A stretch of DNA of 64,000 nt from Saccharopolyspora aridisoli (GTDB lineage Bacteria; Actinomycetota; Actinomycetes; Mycobacteriales; Pseudonocardiaceae): positions 62,001 through 126,000 of the forward strand of contig NZ_SMKV01000007.1 in the NCBI RefSeq assembly GCF_004348445.1, given 5' to 3'. Shown one piece after another: positions 10,312 to 18,928 of the stretch; within the stretch, counting starts at the first letter, position 1, and every line of letters starts with the position of its first letter. The translations under genes and the position numbers were made by a program. The notes under the pieces are model-generated. The model saw only the letters and a list, made by a program, of their open reading frames with translations, did no database searches and was not told the origin of the DNA.

Positions 10312-10476
10312 CGGGACCTCCTCGTCTCCATCGGCCAGTCGGTTCGGCCGTGAAGCTAGCGGTCCGACCGGTCTCGCACCAGGGTCTGCGTGGTGCGGCG
10401 ATTGAACACCGAAGTTTCACCTGCCCGTTCACCTGTGGTGATCGTGGCGCGGCCTCGCCGGATTAGAACCGGGAAC

Positions 10477-12009
10477 ATGACTCCCGAGAAGCTGACTCGC
10501 CGCGAGCTGCTGCGTCGCGGTGCCACCGGCGCCGGTCTGCTCGCGGCCGGCGCGCTGCTCCCCGGCACCGCCTTCGCGCGTTCCGGCCGCCCCGTGCTGA
10601 CCCACGGCGTGCAGCTCGGCGACCCGCGCCCGGACGGCGCCGTGGTGTGGACCCGGGCCGACCGCCCGTCCCGCATGTTCGTCGAGATCTCCGCGCGCGA
10701 GGACTTCCGCGACGCGCTGCGCATCCCCGGCCCGGACCTGACGCCCGACACCGATGGCACCGGTGAGCTGCGGCTCACCGGAATCCCGGCGGGCCGCGAG
10801 GTGCACTACCGGGTCACCGCCGAGGACCTCGACGGCAGGGTCGCCAGCGAGGGCCTGACCGGCACCTTCCGCACGGTGCCGCAGGACCGCAGCGACGTGC
10901 GGTTCCTGTGGTCGGGTGACGTGGTGGGCCAGGGCTGGGGCATCAACCCCGACATCGGCGGCATGACGATCTACCGCGCGATGGCCGATCGCCGCCCCGA
11001 CTTCTTCCTGCACAGCGGCGACTCGGTCTACTCCGACGGGCCGGTGGAGGAGTCGGTGACGCTGCCCGACGGCCGGGTCTGGCGCAACGTCGTCACCCCG
11101 GAGAAGTCGAAGGTCGCCGAAACCCTCGCCGAGTACCGCGGCCAGTTCGCCTACAACCTGCTCGACGAGAACGTGCGCGCGTTCGCCGCCGACGTCCCGC
11201 AGCTGATCCAGTGGGACGACCACGAGGTCACCAACAACTGGTACCCGGGCGAGATCCTGGACAACGACGCCTACACCGAGAAGCGCGTGGACGTGCTGGC
11301 ACAGCGCGCGTTCCAGGCGTTCCACGAGTGGCAGCCGATCCGTCGGCAGGACGCCGTCGACGGCCGCGTCTACCGGAAGGTCTCGCACGGCCCGCTGCTG
11401 GACGTGTTCGTGCTGGACATGCGCACCTATCGCGACGCGAACTCCACGGGAACCGAGCCGGAGAGCATCCTCGGCGAGGAGCAGGCCCACTGGCTGGTCC
11501 GCGAGCTGACGAAGTCCCGCGCCACCTGGAAGGTCATCGCCTCGGACATGCCGATCGGCATCATCGTCCCCGACGGCGACAAGATCGAGGCCGTCGCCAA
11601 CGGACTGCCTGGAGCCCCCAACGGCCGCGAGTCCGAGCTGGCGCGGGTGCTGCAGGAGATCAGCCGTCGCGAGGTGCGCAACGTCGTTTGGCTGACCGCC
11701 GACGTGCACTACTCGGCGGCGATCAACTACTCGCCACAGCGCGCGGCGTTCACCGGCTTCGACGAGTTCTGGGAGTTCGTCTCCGGACCGCTCCACGCAG
11801 GAGCCTTCGGCCCCAGCGACATGGACCCCACCTTCGGCCCGGAGGTCGCCTTCGTCAGCGCCCCCACCCGCCAGGGCGCGTCCCCGATGGAGGGCTTCCA
11901 GCACTTCGGCGAAGTCAACATCGACGGCGCGACCGGTCAGCTCACGGTCGATCTCCGCGACCAACAGGGCAAAGCCCTCTGGACCAAAACCCTCGACCCC
12001 CAGCACTGA
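10477..12009 (+). CDS. phoD: Alkaline phosphatase D (PhoD family), Tat-secreted
   Basis: 510 residues. The N-terminus has TRRELLRRGATGAGLLAAGALLP, a Tat signal ending near GTAFA. The mature part begins with the PhoD N-terminal domain (GVQLGDPRPDGAVVWTRAD), then the metallophosphatase core with FLHSGDSVYSDGP, WDDHEVTNNWYPG and LTADVHYSA, which carry the Fe/Ca ligands. It is a secreted phosphodiesterase/monoesterase used to take phosphate from organophosphates. The ATG at 10477 was chosen because it gives a normal Tat n-region. No pho box was confidently recognised in the 165-bp divergent region. Confidence 0.9.
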   Translation: MTPEKLTRRELLRRGATGAGLLAAGALLPGTAFARSGRPVLTHGVQLGDPRPDGAVVWTRADRPSRMFVEISAREDFRDALRIPGPDLTPDTDGTGELRLTGIPAGREVHYRVTAEDLDGRVASEGLTGTFRTVPQDRSDVRFLWSGDVVGQGWGINPDIGGMTIYRAMADRRPDFFLHSGDSVYSDGPVEESVTLPDGRVWRNVVTPEKSKVAETLAEYRGQFAYNLLDENVRAFAADVPQLIQWDDHEVTNNWYPGEILDNDAYTEKRVDVLAQRAFQAFHEWQPIRRQDAVDGRVYRKVSHGPLLDVFVLDMRTYRDANSTGTEPESILGEEQAHWLVRELTKSRATWKVIASDMPIGIIVPDGDKIEAVANGLPGAPNGRESELARVLQEISRREVRNVVWLTADVHYSAAINYSPQRAAFTGFDEFWEFVSGPLHAGAFGPSDMDPTFGPEVAFVSAPTRQGASPMEGFQHFGEVNIDGATGQLTVDLRDQQGKALWTKTLDPQH

Positions 12010-12194
12010 GGTCCACTATCCCGATTCCAGTGGAAGTCGGGGATCTGATTTCCACTGAGGTCGTGGGCCCACCTCCGGAGGCGTGATCCTTCCGGGCCCC
12101 AGGAGAGGTGGGTTCACCTGCGCCGATACGCTGGCGGTCACATCGGGCGCTGGGATGTCGCGCCTGGCGCAACGGGGACGTGAGGAGAGAGAAC

Positions 12195-12605
12195 GTGAGC
12201 GAGCGCACTCTGGTGCTGGTCAAGCCCGACGGCGTCGAGCGGGGCCTCGTCGGCGAGGTGATCAGTCGGATCGAGCGCAAGGGCCTGAAGCTGGTCGCGC
12301 TGGAGCTCAAGAACGTCGACCGCCAGCTCGCCGAGCAGCACTACGCCGAGCACGACGGCAAGCCGTTCTTCGAGAGCTTGATCGAGTTCATCACCGGTGG
12401 CCCGGTCGTGGCGGCTTGCGTCGAGGGCCCGAAGGCCATCGCGGCGTTCCGCCAGCTGGCCGGCGGCACCGACCCGGTCGACAAGGCGGCCCCGGGATCC
12501 ATCCGCGGCGACTTCGGTCTGGAGGTCCAGTACAACCTGGTCCACGGCTCGGACTCCACGGAATCCGCGGCCCGCGAGCTCAAGCTCTGGTTCCCCGAGC
12601 TCTGA
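12195..12605 (+). CDS. ndk: Nucleoside diphosphate kinase
   Basis: 136 residues, the family length. It balances NTP pools by phosphate transfer through an active-site His, here in NLVHGSDS. Other signatures: [18 protein letters not shown] at the start and PGSIRGDF. The GTG start at 12195 has GAGGAGA upstream. It sits between DUF4233 and rne in the conserved order, although here the alcohol dehydrogenase and phoD genes are inserted before it and the TIGR03960/DUF2344 pair after it. Confidence 0.97.
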   Translation: MSERTLVLVKPDGVERGLVGEVISRIERKGLKLVALELKNVDRQLAEQHYAEHDGKPFFESLIEFITGGPVVAACVEGPKAIAAFRQLAGGTDPVDKAAPGSIRGDFGLEVQYNLVHGSDSTESAARELKLWFPEL

Positions 12606-12663
12606 TCATCGGTGGTCGTTGCGCGTCGGCGCTTCGACCGACGACGTGAGATGACTGCGAGGT

Positions 12664-12692
12664 CGTTCAGCCGGGTCCCGCCCGGCTGAACG
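12664..12692 (+). terminator. Hairpin terminator after ndk
   Basis: Perfect 12-bp stem (12664-12675 with 12681-12692) and a 5-base loop, 59 bases after the ndk stop. No U tract. Confidence 0.65.
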
Positions 12693-12722
12693 CCCCCGGT
12701 CGGCGCCCGGTCGAGGGACCTC

Positions 12723-12728
12723 TACCCT
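12723..12728 (+). promoter_or_regulatory. -10 box of leaderless radical SAM gene promoter
   Basis: TACCCT ending 6 bases before GTG 12735, with no ribosome-binding site between them. Confidence 0.45.
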
Positions 12729-12734
12729 GGTCGC

Positions 12735-14699
12735 GTGGCTGTGGAGTCCGTTTTCGACAGGTTGGAACCCTTGCTGCCGCGGGTTTCCAAGCCCGTGCAG
12801 TACGTGGGCGGCGAGCTCAACTCGACCGTGAAGGCGTGGGAGGACGCCACCGTTCGGTGGTGCCTGATGTATCCCGACGCCTACGAGGTCGGGGTTCCCA
12901 ACCAGGGTGTTCAGATCCTCTACGAGGTCCTCAACGAGCAGCCTGACGTGCTCGCCGAGCGCACCTACGCGGTGTGGCCGGACCTCGAAGAGCTGATGCG
13001 CGAGCACGAGATCCCGCAGTTCACCGTGGACGCGCACCGCCCGGTGGGCGAGTTCGACGTCTTCGGCGTCAGCTTCGCCACCGAGCTCGGCTACACGAAC
13101 CTCCTCGGCGCGCTCGACCTGGCCGGAATCCCGCTGCACGCGGTGGACCGCACCGACGATCACCCCATCGTGCTGGCCGGTGGTCACGCCGCGTTCAACC
13201 CAGAGCCGATCGCCGACTTCGTCGACGCGGCGGTGCTGGGTGACGGCGAGGAAGCCGTCCTGGAGATCACCGAGGCCGTCCGCCGCTGGAAGGGCGAGGG
13301 CTGCCCGGGTGGCCGCGACGAGCTGCTGCTGCGGCTGGCCGAGTCCGGCGGCGTCTACGTCCCCAAGTTCTACGACGTCTCCTACGGCGACGACGGCGCG
13401 ATCGCCGAGGTCGTGCCCAACCGGGAGCGCGCCCCCTACCGGGTGTTCAAGCGCACCACGATGGAGCTCGACGACTGGCCGTACCCGAAGCAGCCGCTGG
13501 TCCCGCTCGCGGAGAGCGTGCACGAGCGGATGAGCGTGGAGATCTTCCGCGGCTGCACCCGGGGCTGCCGCTTCTGCCAGGCCGGGATGATCACCCGTCC
13601 GGTGCGCGAGCGCTCCATCGAGGGCATCGGCGAAATGGTGCAGCGCGGTCTCGAGAACACCGGGTTCGAGGAGGTCGGCCTGCTGTCGCTGTCCTCCGCC
13701 GACCACTCCGAGATCGCCGAGATCACCAAGGGCCTGGCCGACCGCTACGAGGGCACCAACACCGGTCTTTCGCTGCCGTCGACCCGCGTCGACGCGTTCA
13801 ACATCGACCTGGCCAACGAGCTTTCCCGCAACGGCCGCCGCTCCGGGCTCACGTTCGCGCCTGAGGGCGGCAGCGAGCGGATCCGCCGGGTGATCAACAA
13901 GATGGTCTCCGAGGAAGACCTCATCCGCACCGTCTCGGCGGCCTTCGCCAACGGTTGGCGGCAGGTCAAGCTGTACTTCATGTGCGGTCTCCCCACCGAG
14001 GAGGACTCCGACGTCCTGCAGATCGCCGAGATGGCCAAGGAGGTCATCCGCGCAGGTCGTGCGGCTTCCGGGCGCAAGGACATCCGGTGCACCATCTCCA
14101 TCGGCGGGTTCGTGCCCAAGCCGCACACACCGTTCCAGTGGGCATCGCAGACCGATCCGGAGACCGTCGACGACCGGCTGCGCAAGCTCCGCGAGGCGAT
14201 CAACACCGACCGCTCGCTGGGCCGCAACATCGGCATGCGCTACCACGACGGCAAGCCCTCGCTGATCGAAGGACTCCTCTCGCGCGGTGACCGCAGGCTC
14301 GGCCGGGTCATCGAGCGGGTGTGGCGCGAGGGCGGCCGGTTCGACGGTTGGAACGAGCACTTCTCCTACGAGCGCTGGGTGGACTGCGCCGAGAACGAGC
14401 TCGCCGAGCTGGGCGTGGACCTGGCCTGGTTCACCACCCGCGAGCGCACCGAGGACGAAATCCTGCCGTGGGACCACCTGGACTCCGGCCTGGACAAGGA
14501 GTGGCTCTGGGCGGACTGGCAGGACGCCCTGGAAGCCCGCGAGCAGGACGACTGCCGGTGGACCCCATGCTTCGACTGCGGTGTGTGCCCGACCATGGGC
14601 ACCGACATCGAGGTCGGCCCGACCGGGCGAAAACTGCTCCCGATCTCGCCGGTCGGACAGGGGTCGCCGGTGCGGAATTCGGCGCTCGCGGACGGCTGA
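12735..14699 (+). CDS. TIGR03960-family B12-binding-like radical SAM protein
   Basis: 654 residues. The N-terminal ~220 residues resemble the cobalamin-binding-type domain (MYPDAYEVGVPNQGVQILYE, then VLAGGHAAFNPEP). The radical SAM domain starts near residue 270 with FRGCTRGCRFCQAG, the Cx3Cx2C cluster motif. The C-terminus has a cysteine group (CFDCGVCP) that may bind a further metal. The family is always next to a DUF2344 protein, as here, and often near rne and obg; a role in RNA or ribosome modification has been proposed but not shown. GTG start, probably leaderless. Confidence 0.88.
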   Translation: MAVESVFDRLEPLLPRVSKPVQYVGGELNSTVKAWEDATVRWCLMYPDAYEVGVPNQGVQILYEVLNEQPDVLAERTYAVWPDLEELMREHEIPQFTVDAHRPVGEFDVFGVSFATELGYTNLLGALDLAGIPLHAVDRTDDHPIVLAGGHAAFNPEPIADFVDAAVLGDGEEAVLEITEAVRRWKGEGCPGGRDELLLRLAESGGVYVPKFYDVSYGDDGAIAEVVPNRERAPYRVFKRTTMELDDWPYPKQPLVPLAESVHERMSVEIFRGCTRGCRFCQAGMITRPVRERSIEGIGEMVQRGLENTGFEEVGLLSLSSADHSEIAEITKGLADRYEGTNTGLSLPSTRVDAFNIDLANELSRNGRRSGLTFAPEGGSERIRRVINKMVSEEDLIRTVSAAFANGWRQVKLYFMCGLPTEEDSDVLQIAEMAKEVIRAGRAASGRKDIRCTISIGGFVPKPHTPFQWASQTDPETVDDRLRKLREAINTDRSLGRNIGMRYHDGKPSLIEGLLSRGDRRLGRVIERVWREGGRFDGWNEHFSYERWVDCAENELAELGVDLAWFTTRERTEDEILPWDHLDSGLDKEWLWADWQDALEAREQDDCRWTPCFDCGVCPTMGTDIEVGPTGRKLLPISPVGQGSPVRNSALADG

Positions 14700-14706
14700 C
14701 CTGCAT

Positions 14707-14738
14707 GTTCGTGCGCGGTAGTGCGATCGCGCACGAAC
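14707..14738. repeat. Inverted repeat downstream of the radical SAM gene
   Basis: 10-bp arms GTTCGTGCGC (14707-14716) and GCGCACGAAC (14729-14738) with a 12-base loop containing an alternative GCGATCGC palindrome. It begins 8 bases after the stop, so it may be a terminator or a regulatory dyad for the next gene. Confidence 0.5.
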
Positions 14739-14918
14739 GTGCGTGAAGCCGTCGGCCAGGTACGGTCTGGATCGAAAACTTCCCGCTGGGTGTTGTCACC
14801 TCGCGGTTGAGCAAGCAAGCATCGTCAGCGACAGCGGTCCGGGGGGACCGGCGGTGACGATCATGGTCGGGGAGGCATTCTGAGTCGGCGAGATCACCCC
14901 AATCCTTCGGCGCCACCG

Positions 14919-15713
14919 GTGCAGAAGGTGCGCCTGCGCTACGCGAAGAGGGGCAGGCTGCGGTTCACCTCGCACCGCGACGTGGCGCGCACCTTCGAGC
15001 GCGCGCTGCGCCGGGCCGGCGTACCGATGGCCTACTCCCAGGGCTTCAGCCCGCACCCCAAGGTGTCCTGGGCGGGAGCCGTGCCCACCGGTGTGTCCAG
15101 CGAGGCCGAGTACCTCGAGCTGCAGTTAGTCGAACGCGTCGAGCCCGAGTCGCTGCGCGCCGAGCTGGACGCCGCCCTGCCTGACGGCATCGACCTGCTC
15201 ACGGCGGTGGAGGCGCGTTCAGGGCCGCTCGCGGACCGGCTGGTGGTCAGCGAGTGGCGCATCGACATGCCCGGCACCGGAGTGGGTGAACTGCGCCAGG
15301 CGACTGAGCAGCTGATGGCCGCCGACAGCGCCCTGGTCGAGCGGATGACCAAGGACGGTCGTCGCACCATCGATGCGCGTGCCGCGCTGCTCAGCGCGGA
15401 GGTCTGGGAGGGTCCTCGGCCGATTGCGCAGCGTGATCAAAAACGCCGCGCGACCGCCCAGGTGGACGATTGGCCCGAGGCGTCCGCACCGTATGGGATA
15501 CTCGTAACGGTCGTGCGGCAGACAACACCCGTCGTGCGGCCCGACGACGTACTGAGCGCCCTGCGTGTCGTCGCCGGTCTGGAACCGTCGGCCGCCGCGA
15601 GCGCGACCCGGCTGGAACAGGGTCGGCTCGATGACGGGGGAGGCATTGCCGACCCGTTGGCCCAGGACTCAGACGGCGACCGGACTCCGGCGGGTGAGCC
15701 CGCGGCCGGGTGA
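14919..15713 (+). CDS. DUF2344 (TIGR03936) radical SAM-linked protein
   Basis: 264 residues from GTG 14919. The conserved start VRLRYAKRGRLRFTSHRDVARTFERALRR and SQGFSPHPKVSWAGA are diagnostic of DUF2344, the partner of TIGR03960 proteins. The C-terminal ~70 residues are low complexity. The start is uncertain: the only good Shine-Dalgarno (GGGGAGG, 14869-14875) sits before a CTG at 14880 that is in frame, while nothing precedes the GTG. Function unknown. Followed by rne. Confidence 0.85.
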   Translation: MQKVRLRYAKRGRLRFTSHRDVARTFERALRRAGVPMAYSQGFSPHPKVSWAGAVPTGVSSEAEYLELQLVERVEPESLRAELDAALPDGIDLLTAVEARSGPLADRLVVSEWRIDMPGTGVGELRQATEQLMAADSALVERMTKDGRRTIDARAALLSAEVWEGPRPIAQRDQKRRATAQVDDWPEASAPYGILVTVVRQTTPVVRPDDVLSALRVVAGLEPSAAASATRLEQGRLDDGGGIADPLAQDSDGDRTPAGEPAAG

Positions 15714-15877
15714 CGGACGTGACGTCGTCGACCCGCCGTACGGCTTCCCGGCCTGCAGGTCCGGGGCGGAGGGACCACGAAGAATTGCCGTCGCCCGCGG
15801 GCGGCGGAAACTAAAAGATCGCACATGCCTCTGTGCGGCCGCGTCCACCCGGACGCGCCCGGGGGCGGAGGAGCTGG

Positions 15878-18859
15878 ATGTTGAACATGGACACGCCCGC
15901 TGGGAACAACGCCAGCGGGCAATCGCCCACACCCACCCAGGATGCGCAGGGCACCATCGAGTTGCCCGCGAAGCTCAGGGTGCACGCGCTCGCCAAGCTG
16001 TTGGGAGCCAGCAGCCGGGAGATCATCAAGGCGCTCGACGAGCTCGGCGAGCCCGTCCGCAGCGCCCAGTCGAACATCAACCGGGACTTGGCCCTGCGCG
16101 TCGTGCAGACGCTCAACCCGGAGCTGGTCGCCGAGGAAGGTGAGGACGCGGCCGAGGCCGCCCCGGCTTCCGAGGAGCCTGCCGCCGGGTCGAGCGAGGC
16201 CGCTGAGGACGAGCAGAGCGCTTCGGTGCCCGCTGCGGACTTCGCGTCCCCTCCGTCCGAGACGGAGGAGTCCTCGGTCGGCCTGACGCCGCTGTTCGCG
16301 GCTCCGGAGGCCATGTTCCTGGCCCCGCAGCCGCCGGCGCAGCGCCCGGCCGCCGAGCCGGAGCCCGCCGAGGCCGCACCCGCCGCGCCGGTCGCGGAGC
16401 CGGCCGCTGAGGCCACTTCCGACGAGGGGGAGTCCGACTCCGCCTCCGACGGCGATGACGACTCGGGTGACTCCGGCAGCCGCCGCCGTCGCCGTCGTGG
16501 TCGCCGGGGCCGTGGCCGGGGACGCGGCGCCGACTCCGACAACGAGTCCGGTGGCGAGGACGGTTCCGAGGACAACCAGTCCGAGGCCGCCCAGACCGAG
16601 ACCGGTGAGGGCTCCGAGGAGTCCTCCGACGAGCAGGCCGGCGAGTCCGAAGGCCAGTCCGAGGGTTCCCGCCGCCGTCGTCGCCGTCGTCGCCGCAAGG
16701 GCACGTCGGACGACGAGAGCGGCACCCGCGAGGACGACCCGCCGAACACCGTGGTGCACGTGCGCGAGCCCGCCGCCGAGTCCTCGCGGCAGGACTCCAG
16801 CGACGACGAGGTGCGCGCGGTCAAGGGCTCGACCCGCCTGGAGGCCAAGCGCCAGCGTCGTCGGGACGGCCGCGAAGCCGGTCGGCGTCGCGCGCCCGTG
16901 CTGTCGGAGTCGGAGTTCTTGGCCCGCCGCGAGTCGGTCGACCGCAAGATGGTGGTCCGCCAGAACGGTGACCAGACGCAGATCGCGGTGCTGGAGGACA
17001 ACGTCCTCGTCGAGAACTTCGTGACCTCCTCGGGCAGCGGCTCACTGGTCGGCAACGTCTACCTGGGCCGCGTGCAGAACGTGCTGCCCAGCATGGAGGC
17101 CGCCTTCGTCGACATCGGCCGGGGCCGCAACGCGGTCCTCTACGCCGGTGAGGTCGACTGGGACGCCGCTGGGCTGGCGGGCAAGGCCCGCCGCATCGAG
17201 CAGGCCCTGCAGACCGGCGACAGCGTCCTGGTGCAGGTCACCAAGGACCCGGTCGGTCACAAGGGCGCTCGGCTGACCACCCAGATCAGCCTGCCGGGCC
17301 GGTTCCTGGTCTACGTGCCGGGTGGCGGCGCCACAGGCATCAGCCGCAAGTTGCCCGACACCGAGCGCAAGCGGCTCAAGGAGATCCTCAAGCGGATCGT
17401 GCCGGACAACGCCGGCGTGATCATCCGCACCGCCTCCGAGGGCACCAGCGAAGAAGCGCTGGACCGCGACGTGCGGCGGCTGCAGGCGCAGTGGGAGGTC
17501 ATCAAGGAGAAGGCCGAGACCCCCGGCGCGAACGCCCCGCAGCTGCTCTACGAGGAGCCCGACCTGCTGATCAAGGTCGTCCGCGACCTGTTCACCGAGG
17601 ACTTCTCGTCGATGACCGTCCAGGGCAACGACGCGTGGGAGACCATCGAGTCCTACGTCCAGCACGTGGCGCCCGACCTGGCCCCCCGGCTGGACAAGCA
17701 CGTCGGCAAGAACGACGTGTTCCACGAGAAGCGGATCAACGAGCAGATCGCCAAGGCGCTGGACCGCAAGGTCTGGCTGCCCTCCGGTGGTTACCTGGTC
17801 ATCGACCGCACCGAGGCCATGACGGTGATCGACGTCAACACCGGGAAGTTCACCGGCTCCGGTGGCAACCTGGAGGAGACGGTGACCCGCAACAACCTGG
17901 AGGCCGCGGAGGAGATCGTCCGCCAGCTCCGGTTGCGCGACATCGGCGGCATCATCGTCATCGACTTCATCGACATGGTGCTGGAGTCCAACCGAGACTT
18001 GGTGCTGCGCCGCCTCACCGAGTGCCTGGGCCGGGACCGCACCCGCCACCAGGTCGCCGAGGTGACCTCGCTGGGCCTGGTGCAGATGACCCGCAAGCGG
18101 GTCGGCACCGGTCTGCTCGAGGCGTACAGCAGCACCTGCGAGCACTGCCGCGGGCGCGGGCTGATGGTGTCCACCGAGCCGATCAACCACCAGCACGGCA
18201 ACGGCGGTGGCGGCGGCGGTGGCGGCAACGCCCAGAGCGGTGGCGGCAGCGGTGGCCGCCGCAACCGCAACCGCGGCAAGCAGCAGGATTCCGACCAGCA
18301 GGCCCCCGAGCCCAAGGCCGAGCAGAAGGCCGAGCAGAAGACCGAGTCCAAGCCGGAGCCGAAGGCCGAGGTCAAGCCGGACACCAAGCCGGAGCCGAAG
18401 GCCGAGGAGCGCAAGCCCGAACCTGCCCCGGTCGAGTCGAAGGCCGCGGAGCCGAAGCCGGTCGAGCCGAAGGCCGAGGAGCGCAAGCCCGAACCTGCCC
18501 CGGTCGAGCCGAAGGCCGCGGAGCCGAAGCCGGAGCCCGAGCCGGTCGAAGCCGCCAAGCCCGTCGAGCCGGTCGCCGAGCCCTCGGCTGCCCCGCCCGC
18601 CCCGGCGGCTCCGGTCGAGCAGAAGCAGCCGGAGCCGGCCGAGCCGCAGGCGGAGTCCAACGGGGCCCGTCCGCGCCGCAAGGCCGTCCGGTCCGCCGGT
18701 AGCGCGGGCGCCCCGGTCCAGCCTCTGGTGGTGTCCAAGCCGGAGCCGAAGCAGTCGAGCGACGACGACGGCCTGGCCAACGTCGAGCCCGCCGCCCCGG
18801 TCCGCAGGACCCGCCGCCGCGCGGTCTCGCGCCCGTCCGGTCCGCCGGTCGAGGGCTGA
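15878..18859 (+). CDS. rne: Ribonuclease E/G with N-terminal IF2_N-like domain
   Basis: About 993 residues. RNase E cleaves mRNA and rRNA precursors in A/U-rich single strands. Order of parts: an IF2_N-like module near residues 27-80 (KLRVHALAKLLGASSREIIK); an acidic/Ser and Arg block 85-340 with [15 protein letters not shown]; an S1-containing catalytic region from ~355, with the metal-binding aspartates in VIDVNTGKF (~650) and IIVIDFIDM (~690); the zinc-link TCEHCRGRG (~751); then a Gly run and a Pro/Glu/Lys tail with a 24-residue tandem repeat. ATG 15878 was chosen for GGAGGAG four bases upstream. Confidence 0.95.
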   Translation: MLNMDTPAGNNASGQSPTPTQDAQGTIELPAKLRVHALAKLLGASSREIIKALDELGEPVRSAQSNINRDLALRVVQTLNPELVAEEGEDAAEAAPASEEPAAGSSEAAEDEQSASVPAADFASPPSETEESSVGLTPLFAAPEAMFLAPQPPAQRPAAEPEPAEAAPAAPVAEPAAEATSDEGESDSASDGDDDSGDSGSRRRRRRGRRGRGRGRGADSDNESGGEDGSEDNQSEAAQTETGEGSEESSDEQAGESEGQSEGSRRRRRRRRRKGTSDDESGTREDDPPNTVVHVREPAAESSRQDSSDDEVRAVKGSTRLEAKRQRRRDGREAGRRRAPVLSESEFLARRESVDRKMVVRQNGDQTQIAVLEDNVLVENFVTSSGSGSLVGNVYLGRVQNVLPSMEAAFVDIGRGRNAVLYAGEVDWDAAGLAGKARRIEQALQTGDSVLVQVTKDPVGHKGARLTTQISLPGRFLVYVPGGGATGISRKLPDTERKRLKEILKRIVPDNAGVIIRTASEGTSEEALDRDVRRLQAQWEVIKEKAETPGANAPQLLYEEPDLLIKVVRDLFTEDFSSMTVQGNDAWETIESYVQHVAPDLAPRLDKHVGKNDVFHEKRINEQIAKALDRKVWLPSGGYLVIDRTEAMTVIDVNTGKFTGSGGNLEETVTRNNLEAAEEIVRQLRLRDIGGIIVIDFIDMVLESNRDLVLRRLTECLGRDRTRHQVAEVTSLGLVQMTRKRVGTGLLEAYSSTCEHCRGRGLMVSTEPINHQHGNGGGGGGGGNAQSGGGSGGRRNRNRGKQQDSDQQAPEPKAEQKAEQKTESKPEPKAEVKPDTKPEPKAEERKPEPAPVESKAAEPKPVEPKAEERKPEPAPVEPKAAEPKPEPEPVEAAKPVEPVAEPSAAPPAPAAPVEQKQPEPAEPQAESNGARPRRKAVRSAGSAGAPVQPLVVSKPEPKQSSDDDGLANVEPAAPVRRTRRRAVSRPSGPPVEG
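18392..18535 (+). repeat. 72-bp tandem duplication in the rne tail
   Basis: Two adjacent 72-bp units (18392-18463 and 18464-18535) that differ at only about three bases, coding 24-residue units of the form EPKAEERKPEPAPVE-KAAEPKP. The near identity at synonymous sites indicates a recent duplication. Confidence 0.85.
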
Positions 18860-18873
18860 TCCGATCAACACCT

Positions 18874-18911
18874 GAAGTGGCCGATCCGTTCAAGAACGGG
18901 TCGGCCACTTC
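18874..18911 (+). terminator. Hairpin terminator after rne
   Basis: 17-bp stem (18874-18890 with 18895-18911), one G-U pair, 4-base loop, 14 bases after the rne stop. Confidence 0.75.
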
Positions 18912-18915
18912 CGCT

Positions 18916-18921
18916 TAACGT
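18916..18921 (+). promoter_or_regulatory. -10 box of leaderless promoter
   Basis: TAACGT ending 7 bases before ATG 18929, directly after the rne terminator. No ribosome-binding site is present. Confidence 0.5.
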
Positions 18922-18928
18922 CGGTGGC

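Noticed and set aside
16480-16710. CGT/CGC triplet run as a DNA repeat array
   Set aside because: It is simple coding for Arg-rich blocks of RNase E in high-GC codon use, not a separate repeat element.
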